DNA of 20,207 nucleotides from contig RBNI01001966.1 of assembly GCA_003990745.1 (NCBI GenBank), forward strand, positions 1-20,207. Direction: 5' to 3'. Under the pieces are notes generated by a model, which had not been told where the DNA came from, did no database searches, and saw nothing but the letters and a program-made list of their open reading frames with translations. Positions 8,904 through 18,616 of the stretch are shown here, piece after piece (the first letter of the stretch is position 1; each line of letters begins with the position of its first letter). This DNA is from Jimgerdemannia flammicorona (lineage: Eukaryota > Mucoromycota > Endogonomycetes > Endogonales > Endogonaceae). The position numbers and the translations under genes are program-made.

Positions 8904-8918
8904 CTCATTGCAAATCTC
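8904..8918. repeat. Right target-site duplication of retrocopy B (15 bp)
   Basis: Perfect copy of 7691-7705; it marks the 5' end of the minus-strand insertion at 8903. Confidence 0.95.
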
Positions 8919-9385
8919 ACTACAAATCTCACTCAAATACACTACAAACCTCACTCAAATATTATTGCAAACCTCACTCAATTAGGGCTTACACAGAATA
9001 TACTGAATCATATAGAGAGAAGTAGAACACAGTGAGGAAAGCTCTGGATTGCAAGCATAAGTATAAGTATAAGCTTTACTCTACTCAGCTAATAGCTGAT
9101 ATCATATAATATTAGCTTATATATATATCATATCAGCTTATCAGACTGAGCTTGTCTAGGCTTACAAGCACAAGACTTACAAAGCCTGGCTTATATAAAT
9201 CTTGCTCAAACATCACTTGCAAATCTTACTTTAATCTTACTTATAAATCTTGCTCAAACTTCACTATAAATCTTACTCAAACATACTACAAACTTTGCTC
9301 AAACATTATTGCAAACCTCACTCAATCAGGGCTTATATAGAATATACTAAATTATGTAAAATATACTGAATCTCTAAAGTATGTT

Positions 9386-9724
9386 TACTGTTTACAGTTG
9401 TATGATAGGTACCAGTTCATCACCTATATATATTTATTCATCCATCCTCTATCCACAATTGATCTTTGACTATTACACCTTACATCACTATCTTGCTGCT
9501 CTCTATCTTGCTGCCCCCCAGCTTGCTGACTCTTGTTCTAGGCCCCACAGTTTCTGGCTTCTCCCACTACTTGCTACCCCCAACTCTCCACCTCCAACTC
9601 CTCACTCTCTAGTTCACTGCCCTCCCCCAGCTTGTTCCCCAGTTTTCCACTCCTTAGCTTACCACTTCCTAGCTACTTTCCAGCTCTCAGCCTCTCACTT
9701 AAGCTCCCAGTCCCTACCATCATC
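9386..9724. other. C/T-rich low-complexity stretch, no gene
   Basis: From about 9480 to 9700 the plus strand is pyrimidine-rich, with repeated 'cttgctg', 'agcttgc' and 'cctagct' words. It shares 'ccagcttgctgactct' (9518-9533) with the reverse complement of 6960-6975, so it is probably an inverted relative of the 21-bp minisatellite there. The 121-codon plus-strand frame (9381-9746) is Pro/Ser/Leu low complexity and shows no domain. Confidence 0.5.
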
Positions 9725-11378
9725 AAATACTTTTCAAAATATCTAAAGATTAAGAAGTATATTTAGGAGAAATCTCAGAACCATCAGATGATATATCAGA
9801 GAATATATCAGAGAATATATTAGATATCTTCACCAGTTTGTCATTACCATTGAGCATAAGAATAAAAATAAAAACAAAACCTAGTAATAGCTGGGTATGG
9901 AATCATATCACAAAGGTAGTTTTATATATTGTTGTAATGATTACATTTATAGAGGTGGTTAGTCTCATCAATCATAAGAGTAGTTGGTCATAAGGGTGGT
10001 TAGTTATAAGTGGTTGGGTTCTAATATAGTCTCATATCTCTCTATTCAAATAGAATTTACAAAGTAAACTTATCAGTTATAACTATTACATGACTTGGAG
10101 CTATATATTGAAGGACAGAAATATTAACAATCTTAAATAACATCTCTGGAAGTATCACAATGTCATACTCTTATCTCTTCAGCATGCTGAGAATCCTCAC
10201 TAATCTATGAAAGATGATATTGTGAGTATAGATAGAATGGAATTCAGAAAGTACTTAGAAAGTTATTAGAAAAATAATTTATCAAATTTTATTATTATAA
10301 ATAGGAATATACTAGCAAGACTTTAAGTGATGAAAATTTCCATTGGTTAATTGCCAACTTTATTGTTACTAGATATCAGCTATTCTCTACTATTGAAAAC
10401 TCTGACTTTAAGTATCTCCTTCACATATTATACCCTAATTTGCCCTTTCATCAGCTGATATGATTTTGTGAGTTATTTGAAAGGAATTCAAACTATTGCA
10501 GACTCAAGTAAAAGTAAGGCTAGCAGGACTCAAGTTGAAGGTGTCACTTATACTTGATTATTGGATAGCAGACATTAACATCAAGACCTTTCTTAGAATA
10601 ATAGTCTATTGGATTGACAGTGATTAGAAGATACATAACATTATCTTAGACTTTATAAATATTAGTAAAATATTACACATGGGTGCCAATCTTGTGAAAA
10701 GTCTAGAGCTAGTAATAGATGATTTGTTGCCTAGTGATAATCAAATCATTGCTATTATTGTGTGATAATACCAGTAACAATAATACTCTGTTTGAGAATC
10801 TCTATTATCTACTCACTCATATATACTATTTCAGATATATATTGAATCTCATTATTTATAATGCTTTTGGTTCTCTTAGCAAGCTCATTGGAAAGCTATG
10901 AGAGTTGATAAAGAAGATCAAAAATTCAGCATAATGATAAGTACAACTGGCAAAAGTTTATAAATCCTCCAGAATTCTCATTTTGAAGACTCTCTTAGAT
11001 ATTATGATGAGATAGAGTTCTATATATAAAATGTTAGTATGTGCTCTGAAGATTCATAAAATAAGATTTTGAATCTATTTGTATAGATTTTAGAATACAA
11101 TTCAGAAGTATTTTAGTACTAAATAAATTGATATTATATTCAAATAGAGCTTAGATATATTGTATGCCATAGATAAGTAAATAAGTAATATATCTAAAGA
11201 TATATAGCAATAATTTGAATTGATTTGCTGATTTCTCAAGTTTTTTGCCAAAGTAACAACTATGATATCAGCTTTGAAGTATCCTATAATAGCAGCTGTT
11301 TTTCTACTATTTAATCAGCTATATGATCACCTTGAAGATATCATTGATACATATCAAACTAGTGAACATTTTAATCAG
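9725..11378 (+). pseudogene. hAT-superfamily transposase, BED finger to C-terminal region, decayed
   Basis: hAT landmarks occur in order. 'SWVWNHITK' (9889-9915) is the start of a BED zinc finger. The rest of the finger is at 10078-10158 ('NYYMTWSY...NLK*HLWKYH'); between them lies a likely intron (GT at 9916, AG at about 10053). Next come 'FSTIENSDFKYLLHILYP', then 'LDYWIADIN' (10553-10579, matching the catalytic T-D-G-W block of the RNase H-like fold), 'IDSD*KIHNIILDF', 'DNTSNNNTLFENL' (10764-10802) and 'YILNLIIYNAF', matching the 'RCxAHxLNLxV' block. Last is 'KYPIIAAVFLLFNQLYDHLE' (11283-11342). A second intron may start at 11379 (GTATAT). The zinc-binding Cys pair reads Tyr-x-x-Tyr (TAT, TAC), Trp in 'DSDW' is TAG, and several frameshifts separate the blocks. 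It is non-functional. The dimerisation domain was not found and may be lost. Confidence 0.88.
10078..10158 (+). other. Degenerate BED zinc finger of the hAT transposase
   Basis: The reading is Y-x2-Y...NLK*HL-x3-H, where BED fingers have C-x2-C...H-x3-5-H. Both Cys positions are TAT (10078-10080) and TAC (10087-10089), one G-to-A step each from TGT and TGC. The His pair (CAT 10141-10143 and CAC 10156-10158) is intact. BED fingers bind DNA in hAT transposases; this one could not hold zinc. Confidence 0.75.
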
Positions 11379-11792
11379 GTATATATATAATTTTATTTGT
11401 AATTTTATTTGTAAATTTAGAAACTAATTTAGTAAGTAATTAGGAAGTAATATGTATATATTTCTATTTATTTTTTATTTTTTGTAAATAATACTTACTG
11501 TTGCTGAGAATATATTATAATACACCTAGCTCAATAGAGGCAAATTACAAGGTTGGGGTTGATATAGTTTGGCTTGAGCCCACAGTTACTTTGTTAAAAG
11601 CAACAAAATGTTCTAAGATTCTTGAGGTCCTTGATATTTAGTAGTATAATAGTCAAAGCTAGATATCTGTAAGTAATTTCCTTATTGAGATGGTAGTGAT
11701 AATTTGTTTGTCTTCTCTTCTTGGGTCAACTGGGAATTGGTAGAATTTTATATATAGTATGAGTGGTTCCTTATATGGTGCAATCTGGCAAT
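11379..11792. other. Flank between the hAT relic and the LINE; weak coding signal
   Basis: One plus-strand frame gives a short protein-like run ('YYNTPSSIEANYKVGVDIVW', about 11508-11567), then stops. I cannot tie it to hAT or to any other family. The segment 'tatatagtatgagtggttcctt' (11753-11774) resembles 17746-17767 beyond the LINE, so the pre-insertion locus seems to have had a short repeat here. Nothing else is seen. Confidence 0.35.
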
Positions 11793-11803
11793 TTAGTAGT
11801 TTC

Positions 11804-11809
<6 letters not shown>
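11793..11809. repeat. Target-site duplication of the LINE, left copy (17 bp)
   Basis: The 17 bases TTAGTAGTTTCTTTCTC recur at 17631-17647 as TTAGTGGTTTCTTTCTC, one transition apart. This copy directly precedes the plus-strand T-run, the poly(A) tail of the minus-strand element. Confidence 0.85.

Positions 11810-11868
<59 letters not shown>
11810..11868 (-). other. 59-nt poly(A) tail of the LINE (plus-strand T-run)
   Basis: The T-run is uninterrupted. It directly follows the left target-site duplication and precedes the conserved 3' terminus ATAGTCACTTGGACT (11869-11883, plus strand). The length could reflect recent insertion or slippage growth. Confidence 0.95.
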
Positions 11869-11871
<3 letters not shown>

Positions 11872-11963
11872 GTCACTTGGACTTTCTTTTATTATGGCTA
11901 TCTATAATAATAAAAATACAATATCACCCCTCCCATCAACTGATACCCCTTAGATCTACTTCT

Positions 11964-14900
11964 CTACCCTCTACTCTCCCCTACCAGAGGACAACCCAGT
12001 CCTCCACCACCTGGATCCTCCCACTACTTTTCCAGGAGATACACTGTACCAACCCCCTGCAACCCCCCCCCACCTGGCCCTCACCCTTGCTACCAGCCAT
12101 TCAAAATATCCAGTAACAACCATTCCCAATATACCACCTTATCTCCAACCCCAACCCACTGGCCCTCTTCAAATACATAAACCCAATGTCCAGCCAACTC
12201 AATCCATATGGCCAGTGCCCAACTGAGGGTCAGCCATTCATCTCCAACCCCTCCTACCAGCCTTCAGCAGAGCTCTCCCCATCTCTCTCCTTCCCCTCCT
12301 TCCAGAGCTTGCAGCCTTAACCAATCTACGATATGATGCCAAAACACCCCCAAAACCTTATATTCACCAAGCCAATGTTTAGGCATTTGTATCACTCCCC
12401 CTTTCTGTCTAATATCTAAACATTCCTCAAACTCAAACATGCCACTGGCCACCAAGTACCTAGACTAATAGTTCAATATCACATTCCACCATAGGACTCG
12501 CCACCAAATCACCCTGAACTTGGGGGATAGCTACTGTATCACCCACTTGCTCTAAAGCCAGAGACTATTCCAGTCCCACTCCTCATCAATCCCAACCCTC
12601 TGCCAGGCTTCAGGCCAAAGGTCCCCACCTAAGCTCTACAAACACTCTATGCCATTACCAAGCCGAAAGTCCTCCACCAAAACACTGTCCAACAGTAGCC
12701 TATCCCATCTTCACATCTATGGTCCCCAATTCTCCTCTCTCTTATCACTCTGCCACCTAAGTCCAATTTACCTAGCACCATCCACCACCCCCCACCAAAA
12801 GCCCTTATACTGCATCCTCTTGCTCCCATCTATGGCCACCAATGCAAGAAGGTCACCAGAAGCTCCACGAGGGGAATACTGGGCCTCCCACACCCTCTGC
12901 ATGAGTGGCACCCACTTCTGACCCCTCAGCTTGCTTGCTCTCCTTAGCCACCATACTCTCAAGTAATGAAGTCTTTTGGTAAAGTCCACTAAACCCAGCC
13001 CACCTCTTTCCACTGGGAGGGTCAGAACCTCCCAACCTATCTGATACTGCCACCCTACCCAGATCTATGATCTTGCTATTTTCAACAGTCTTCTGACCAC
13101 CCAAGCTGGGAAGTCCAGATGATACCTCACATACCACAGCTTGGGTATCCAATATATATTCAGCACTGTCACCCTTCCTGCCAAGGATATATGCTGACCC
13201 CCTCATCACAAAAGTACATTTCCCCATGCCAGAAGTAGTTGATCTCACCAAGCATGGGGCAGAAGGGACCCAAATACCGAAAAGTAGATCCCCAGGTAAT
13301 AAACTGGCTCTCCTGCTGGTACCACTATCCCAATTATATCACCACCAATGATTCTACTACCTAGCATCAGAGTCTCACATTTGTGCCAATTGAGTTTAGC
13401 ACTGGAGCCCCTCTCATATCATTCAACAGATCTCCTTAACTCTCCCACATCTACTAATAAGCCCAGTCCAATCACCATGTCATCTGCAAAGGCCCCCACC
13501 TTCCAATTAATCCCTAGAATGTCTAAACCCCCAATTTGATGCTGGATCCTGTCCAGTAGGGGCTCCAGAGAGAGGACATATAAGATGAGTGATAAAGGGT
13601 CTCCTTGTGGTACCCCCTGACTAAGAGGAAAGGTTACACCCCTGTGGCCATTGATGACTAATGTAGCCTGACTGTTTTCCAGAAGACCAATCAATGACCT
13701 TCAGAACCCTGAGGGAACACCAACCCATTTCAATACCCCCTCCAGCCAGATCCTCCTCACTCTATCATATACCTTCTTTTGATTCAAAAAAACCAATCTG
13801 CCATCTACCCCAGCAGCCTGGGCCCCTTCAATCACACTATGTACCCAAGCTGTCCCATCTCAGATCAACTGGCCACTGACAAATCCTCATTGCTCTACAC
13901 CCAGTACTTGCTGAGCAATTCTCTGCAGCCTCATTACTAATATTTTTGTCACCAGTTTATAGTCCATATTGAGTAGCATGATTGGCCGCCAGTTCTTCCA
14001 ATCTTCCTGTCACCTCTTGTCTTTATAGAGCAAAGAGACCAGACCCAGGTGCTGGCCTCCAATCTAAGTTCCAGCCTGAAGAACCTCACCACACATTTCC
14101 ATCATTTCCTCCAATACCTCTGCCACCCCAGCCATCTTCTTCCAAAAATCCCAGGGAAGTCCATCCTCACCCAGAGCTGTCCCCTTACTTGTCATAGCCA
14201 AGACCTTGCAAATTTCCTTACTCTTCACTGGATCTCCCAGAGTCTCCAGGCCCATTGCAGGGTCCAGATGCCAATCCTCCAACTGTCTCTCAATGTTCAA
14301 AGCATCCTCCCCCCCTTCCTCCTCACTCCACAAATCCTCCCAATGAGTCCTCAGTAATCCCAAAATTGCCAGAGTCTCCACCACCATCTCTACATCCACA
14401 TCTAGAATCCCATCCCACTACTGCTTAGTTCTCTGCACTTGTAACATCCACAATAAAAACCTAGTGGGTCTCTCTCCCTCCTCAAGCCCCTGCCACCTCA
14501 GCCATACCACCATTCCCTTCAGCCTAACCTCTTTCTCCCTTTGTAACACTTCCTTAAGCTCCTCAACTTCCTTCTTGATCCTCACAATATACCAGTTGGC
14601 TGCCTCCCAGTCTTCTAGCACCCCTGCCCATCTCTCTATAAGTGCTGCCAATTACTGTGAGGCCCATAGCACCCTCCACCACTACTGAGCACACCTCTCT
14701 TTCCCTGCTTCCCTCCAATACCCCTGAGCACTCACTTTCAGCCTCCTTCAGCAGTCTCCAATCCCCAGGCCCTGTTTCTGCCACCTCCCAATTTTCCCAA
14801 TAACCTCCTTCTCCCAGTCCACCCATAAAGCCCCATCCTCTAATAAAGAAGAATTCAGATGCCAATGTCCAGACCCATCCCCACTTCCCCCAAACATCCT

Positions 14901-15599
14901 CCCTCCTAACAGACCCCAGTAATCTGACCATGGACACCAAACCACCTCCAGCATTATTCAGACATCTGCTCCCCAGCATTCTGCCATCAATAACCAGTCA
15001 ATCCTTGAGCCCAGCCCTGTCGCCCAGTGAGTATAAATTTGATGATCATCCCAAAACTTTCTCCCTGAATCAACCAAAGAACTCAACCTCTCTATCTCCA
15101 ACCAATCATCCAACCCACCACTCCTACTCCTCATTCCTCTCCTGCCATCTGTCCTGTCCAACCCCTTATCTCACACTATGTTGAAGTCACCCCCCAGGCA
15201 GTCAAACCCAACCTCACCCAAGATACTGGCCTTTTTCAAACTATGAATTCAATCCATCCATTCCCCTCTCTCTGCCAGGCAGTAACATGACCCCACCATT
15301 AATGGGCTCCATCCAGGCCTCTTCTACACTCCTTACACCAACCAAGTCCCCCAATGTCCAATATCCCCAATGTCCCCCATCCCCTTTTGAACTAGGATAC
15401 CCACCCTTCCTATCCACACTGCAGTCCACCCCCATTTCTTAGTCCAATTCTGTAAGTCCACATCCTTCTCATAATGAACATCCTACAGTAAAAAGAGATC
15501 TGCATCCAGTCCCTTTAGCCATCCAAATATATACTTCCTCCTAGCTGCCCCCCATAACCCATTTATATTCAAAGAGAATATTCTAGTTGTACTGTTCAT
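11964..15599 (-). pseudogene. LINE ORF2: AP endonuclease - reverse transcriptase, nonsense-ridden
   Basis: A single minus-strand frame of 1,211 codons runs from ATG (15599-15597) to TAG (11966-11964) with no frameshift. It holds about thirty in-frame stops of all three kinds. The endonuclease starts 'RIFSLNINGL' (residues ~5-15), then 'LL*DVH', 'GGDFNIV', 'THW...SRIDWLLMA' and 'PWSDYWG', where the expected SDH His is Tyr (codon 227, TAC). The reverse transcriptase follows: 'WKNWRPIMLLN' (~545), 'VFLNQKKVYDRV' with motif A Asp replaced by Asn (codon 606, AAT), 'PLSQGVPQGDPLS', 'GAFADDMVIG' (DD at 706-707 intact), 'KLNWHKCE' and 'YYLGIYF'. A C-terminal 'ERGGLGLVDF' block (~865) is also usual in such LINEs. 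The protein would nick target DNA and copy the RNA in place; this copy cannot. Confidence 0.93.
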
Positions 15600-15630
15600 A
15601 TTGAATAATATTTGGATTTGTAAGCCCAGC

Positions 15631-17436
15631 CTAGTATTCTATACTCATCTCATTCCCAGTCAGATCCAAGCACCGCTCTGCTTCCAAGTCACCCTTCACA
15701 ACAGCCTGAGCATCCAATGCTTCCAAGATTTCTTGACATTCCACCCCATCCACCACCTCCATCTCTGACCAATAGTTTGTACAGACCACTTTCTACTTCT
15801 CCAGTCTCTTCCTTGAGTCCTACAAGTAAGCTGCCTGATCATTTGCAATCCCTCTAAGTTCCTCCTCTCACTGATCATTAACTTGGTATTTAACTGATTC
15901 TAAGAGAATTGCTAGGATCTCATTCTGCACTTTTCTTAATACCTCCTCACTATGAAGGATCTCCTCCCAATGCCTCTCCTCCATAATCTGGAAGTCCTCA
16001 CCCCACAACTCTTCTACTGCTACCCCTTCCAGAGTTTTCCACAGTCACTTCTCCTCATCCACCACCTCTGCCATACCCTGGGCAATCTAATCCCCCCCCA
16101 CCTCTGTGTCCACCAAAGTGCTCCTCCTCACTGACTCATCCCACTCCTCATCCAGGATATTCAGTAACTCCTCCTCACCCCCTGCCCTACCCAAGGCACT
16201 ATACTGAGAGTGAACTCCTTTGTTCATTTCTGCATCTGCCTCCACACCACCCTCCCTCTCCTCCCTTGGTCCATCTTATGCCCCACCTTGGGCCATCTCT
16301 CATTCCCCAGCCCAGACACTCTTATGTAATCCCACTCTCCCATCCCCAGCTCTCCTGCCAGCCTCACTGTCACCCAACTTTGCCAGCAGTTCCTTCTGAA
16401 TTCTCCTCCCCTGCATCTTCTCCCAGGTCATCCAATCCATTCTTATCCTCTTCCCATCAATGACTTTCACAACTGTCCTGGCTTCATACTTCTTCTAAGC
16501 CAATCTCCTCCTCTCAACTGCACCAGCCAGATCCTCCAGAGCCTCAAGCAAATCTTCTTTCTCTTTCTGAGTCCCCTTCACCCTCGTGACCTTACACTCC
16601 ACCTGTCCCCACTTCAAAGTCACCGGCCAATCCCTCATCTTCTTCATGTTCTCCTTTCCAGTTAGCCTCATCTAGATATCAACATCACTAGTCCGAAGCT
16701 CTGTACCCTCTCAGACCTTGAACCTGATGTCCACAATCTCTCCATACTCCTTGACTGCTCCCACAATCAACTTCCTGGCCCTCTCCCTCAACACTATAGG
16801 AAGATCCAATACCATCAACTGCACTACATGGGGGTCCCAGTACATGCATCTGGCCATAGGGACCACATCTCTGCCCACTATTACCCCCTTCTCTATAGCA
16901 GCCAGCAATACTTCCTCCTCCTCAAACCCCACCTCAACTCCTTCCTTCCTCTTCAAAAACTTCACTGATACTGCCCCTTTCACCTCTTGTGCCACCAGCC
17001 CCAAGATCATCCTCACAGTTACTACTAAGCCCCTGAAACACAATATGATGGCAAATTCTAACCTTGATTTCTTGAGTAATGGTGCTGACACCATGCCCAT
17101 CACCCTATCCACCAGGTCCCCAGACCTCATGCCCACCCCCTGTCCTGAACCATCAACTGTCATCACATCTGGATTTTTTTCCAGATTCTCAGTTACAGCT
17201 CCATTAATAGTCATATCTCCAGCCCCTACTCCTCCCCCTCTCCTATCACTGGACACTCCCCTGGGCACTCCTTCCTGTCTCCCAGCAGCAGCTGACAATG
17301 CCTTCCCCAGGCCCAGTCAACCATCCAGACCAGCAGCCATTCTCACCATCTTGACCTTATCAGCAAAGGTCGACCTCTCCCCTCCACATTGCCTCAGGCC
17401 ACCCCTTCCTCCACCCCCAGTACCTTGACCAGCCAT
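15631..17436 (-). pseudogene. LINE ORF1 (gag-like RNA-binding protein), nonsense-ridden
   Basis: The frame begins ATGGCTGGTCAAGG (17436) with a Gly-rich start and ends at TAG (15633-15631), 31 bases before the ORF2 start. It has 601 sense-length codons, no frameshift and about eleven internal stops (codon 40 TGA, codon 242 TGA, then mostly TAG/TGA). The longest stop-free part (17298-16711) contains 'MVLDLPIVLRERARKLI' and 'VKEYGEIVDIRFKV', which looks like an RRM-type fold. The C-terminal third is acidic and probably coiled-coil ('EERHWEEILHSEEVLRKVQ'). I see no CCHC knuckle. By family knowledge ORF1 packages the element RNA; the RRM reading is inference. The open plus-strand frame at 16718-17428 is its antisense shadow. 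Confidence 0.85.
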
Positions 17437-17630
17437 TGTGGCCCCTGGTATCCCCAAACTATCTCCCCTCCTCCCCACTTATTACCAGCCAAAGGCACCC
17501 TGCCCCCCTGGCCAGCATGCTCACCAGTGTGATCATTGCCATCCATATTGATAGTCATCTATTACCAAAAATATTGTAAAAAGTATTGTCTGAGTCTTGT
17601 ATCATCTGAATGTTACTGGTGAAAGATCTG
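17437..17630 (-). other. LINE 5' leader
   Basis: This is the interval between the target-site duplication at 17631-17647 and the ORF1 ATG at 17436. It has a GC-rich part (17437-17540) like the element body and an AT-rich outer part (17555-17630). It presumably holds the internal promoter, but no motif was recognised. Confidence 0.5.
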
Positions 17631-17647
17631 TTAGTGGTTTCTTTCTC
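17631..17647. repeat. Target-site duplication of the LINE, right copy (17 bp)
   Basis: Matches 11793-11809 at 16 of 17 positions; the one difference is A/G. Confidence 0.85.
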
Positions 17648-18259
17648 AGGTGATGGCAATCTCCAAAAGTAGGCAGTTTCTGGATGATGATCTCTATATA
17701 GTATAATGATCTCCAAAAGTATGTGATTTCTGAGTGACAATCTTTTTATATAGCATAGTGGTTCCTTAAAATGGCAGCTTACTGGGAATTATACTGGTAG
17801 TGGATTCTTCTGAATCAGGTTTTCTGAGATAATACTTGGGTGACACAGATTCTTCTACACTGGGCTTACTAGGAATAATAAGTAACTTAGATGTCATAGA
17901 TAATTCTGATAACTTGGGTAACTCAGATATTACAGATTCTTTCTGAATCAGTGGGCTTCTGGGAATATTACTCAGAAATAGTGGTTTCAACTAAGAGAGA
18001 GTCTCTTGGTGAAGTTATATTAAAGACTAGCTTTATTTGTATGATAGATTACTGTGAAGTTGTGTCAGAAACTGGCTTGAGCAAGGTGGCTTTCTCTTAG
18101 GCTTTCTGGGAATATAGATAACTTAGATAACTTGAAAATAGCAGTGAAGTTCTTCACTTGAACTTGGTGGCAAATCTTCAGCTTTGTATTGAAAAGTGGA
18201 CTAGAGTGGGAAAATAAGCTCATAATCTCCTAGCAGTAGCTATAGAGTTCCTCTTAAAG
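17648..18259. other. Flank with imperfect repeats; Ser/Pro-rich minus-strand frame
   Basis: Related words recur: 'tctccaaaagta' (17660-17672 and 17710-17721), 'tatatag(t/c)ata' and 'ttctgggaata'. On the minus strand a 74-codon frame (17990-17766) has repeated units such as 'IIPSKPSVEESV', 'LRKPDSEEST' and 'IIPSKL', and traces of the same motif ('YIPRKPKRK') occur further upstream near 18100. This suggests a decayed repeat-containing protein, but there is no start, domain or long frame. I do not call a gene. Confidence 0.35.
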
Positions 18260-18602
18260 TGTGGTAGGCAGACTTGTCTTTTGCTTCAATTTCAGACTGA
18301 GGTTTATTCACTCTTGTCTCTGGGGTATTTTATATAGTTGTGGTTGCTATCTGGTTATTATATTGCTAATTATAGATTGCTATCTATGGCAAGTATATAG
18401 GTCTTGCATGAGTGTGCAGGTCTTGCACAGATGTGCAGGTCTTATATAGGTGTATAGATCTTATACAGATATACATACATATCTTATCTGGTAGTCTGGC
18501 TATTTATACAGTTTTCCACAGTAATAGTTACTGGTTACTATACTATATATTTATATCATCTGGCTAAGTTATAATTCAGGTGGTATGTTTTGGTTTATCA
18601 CA
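18260..18602 (-). mobile_element. 3' LTR of the Ty3/Gypsy element (343 bp)
   Basis: On the minus strand it begins TGTGATAAACC at 18602, directly after a polypurine-like tract, and ends CTACCACA at 18260. It contains TATAAATAG (about 18508-18500) and 'gtgaataaacctcag' (about 18313-18299), a reasonable promoter/polyadenylation pair. A run of 'caagacctgcaca'-type short repeats lies between them (18390-18460). The outer boundary is inferred from the terminal sequence, because no partner LTR is in the window. Confidence 0.6.
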
Positions 18603-18616
18603 TCAGCCCCTACTGA
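18603..18616 (-). other. Polypurine-tract-like sequence before the LTR
   Basis: The minus strand reads CAGTAGGGGCTGA immediately before TGTG of the LTR. Retrotransposons prime plus-strand DNA synthesis from such a tract. It is short and imperfect, possibly altered by mutation. Confidence 0.5.

Larger units (their letters stand above)
7410..9385. repeat. Tandem duplication of a ~380-bp segment, first unit split by retrocopy B
   Basis: Unit 1 is 7410-7705 plus 8919-9005; unit 2 is about 9006-9385. Both contain, in order, 'gtggaa/gtagaa', 'aaggaaagct', 'gctgatatca', 'cttatcagactgagcttg' + 'tctaggctt', 'agcctggctta', CAAATCTTGC-type short repeats and 'attgcaaacctcactcaat' + 'agggctta...agaatatact'. 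The units abut with no internal sequence, which argues against a normal LTR pair, although two LTRs joined directly cannot be excluded. Removing copy B restores the colinearity of unit 1 with unit 2. No coding sequence was seen in the units. Confidence 0.75.
11810..17630 (-). mobile_element. Full-length LINE (APE-type non-LTR retrotransposon), 5.8 kb
   Basis: On the minus strand the order is: 5' leader (17630-17437), ORF1 (17436-15631), a 31-nt gap, ORF2 (15599-11964), a short 3' untranslated region, and 59 uninterrupted A residues (11868-11810). The element is bracketed by a 17-bp target-site duplication with one transition. It is GC-richer than its surroundings and its sense strand is strongly G-over-C. 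CpG is rare: I count about four in 12001-13000. Many nonsense codons occur, but neither ORF has a frame change. Layout and domains fit the fungal Tad1/L1-like group; I cannot assign the clade from sequence alone. An AT-rich patch at 17555-17630 looks unlike the body, so the exact 5' end rests on the target-site duplication. Confidence 0.9.

Noticed and set aside
11763..12116. Plus-strand frame with a long Phe run
   Set aside because: It reads through the plus-strand T-run of the LINE poly(A) tail and antisense of ORF2.
12649..15184. Several plus-strand Pro/Ser/Leu-rich frames
   Set aside because: All are shadows of the G-rich minus-strand ORF2 frame.
16718..17428. 236-codon open frame on the plus strand
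   Set aside because: It is antisense to LINE ORF1, whose minus-strand frame fits the ORF1-ORF2 layout; C-rich DNA has few stops by chance.
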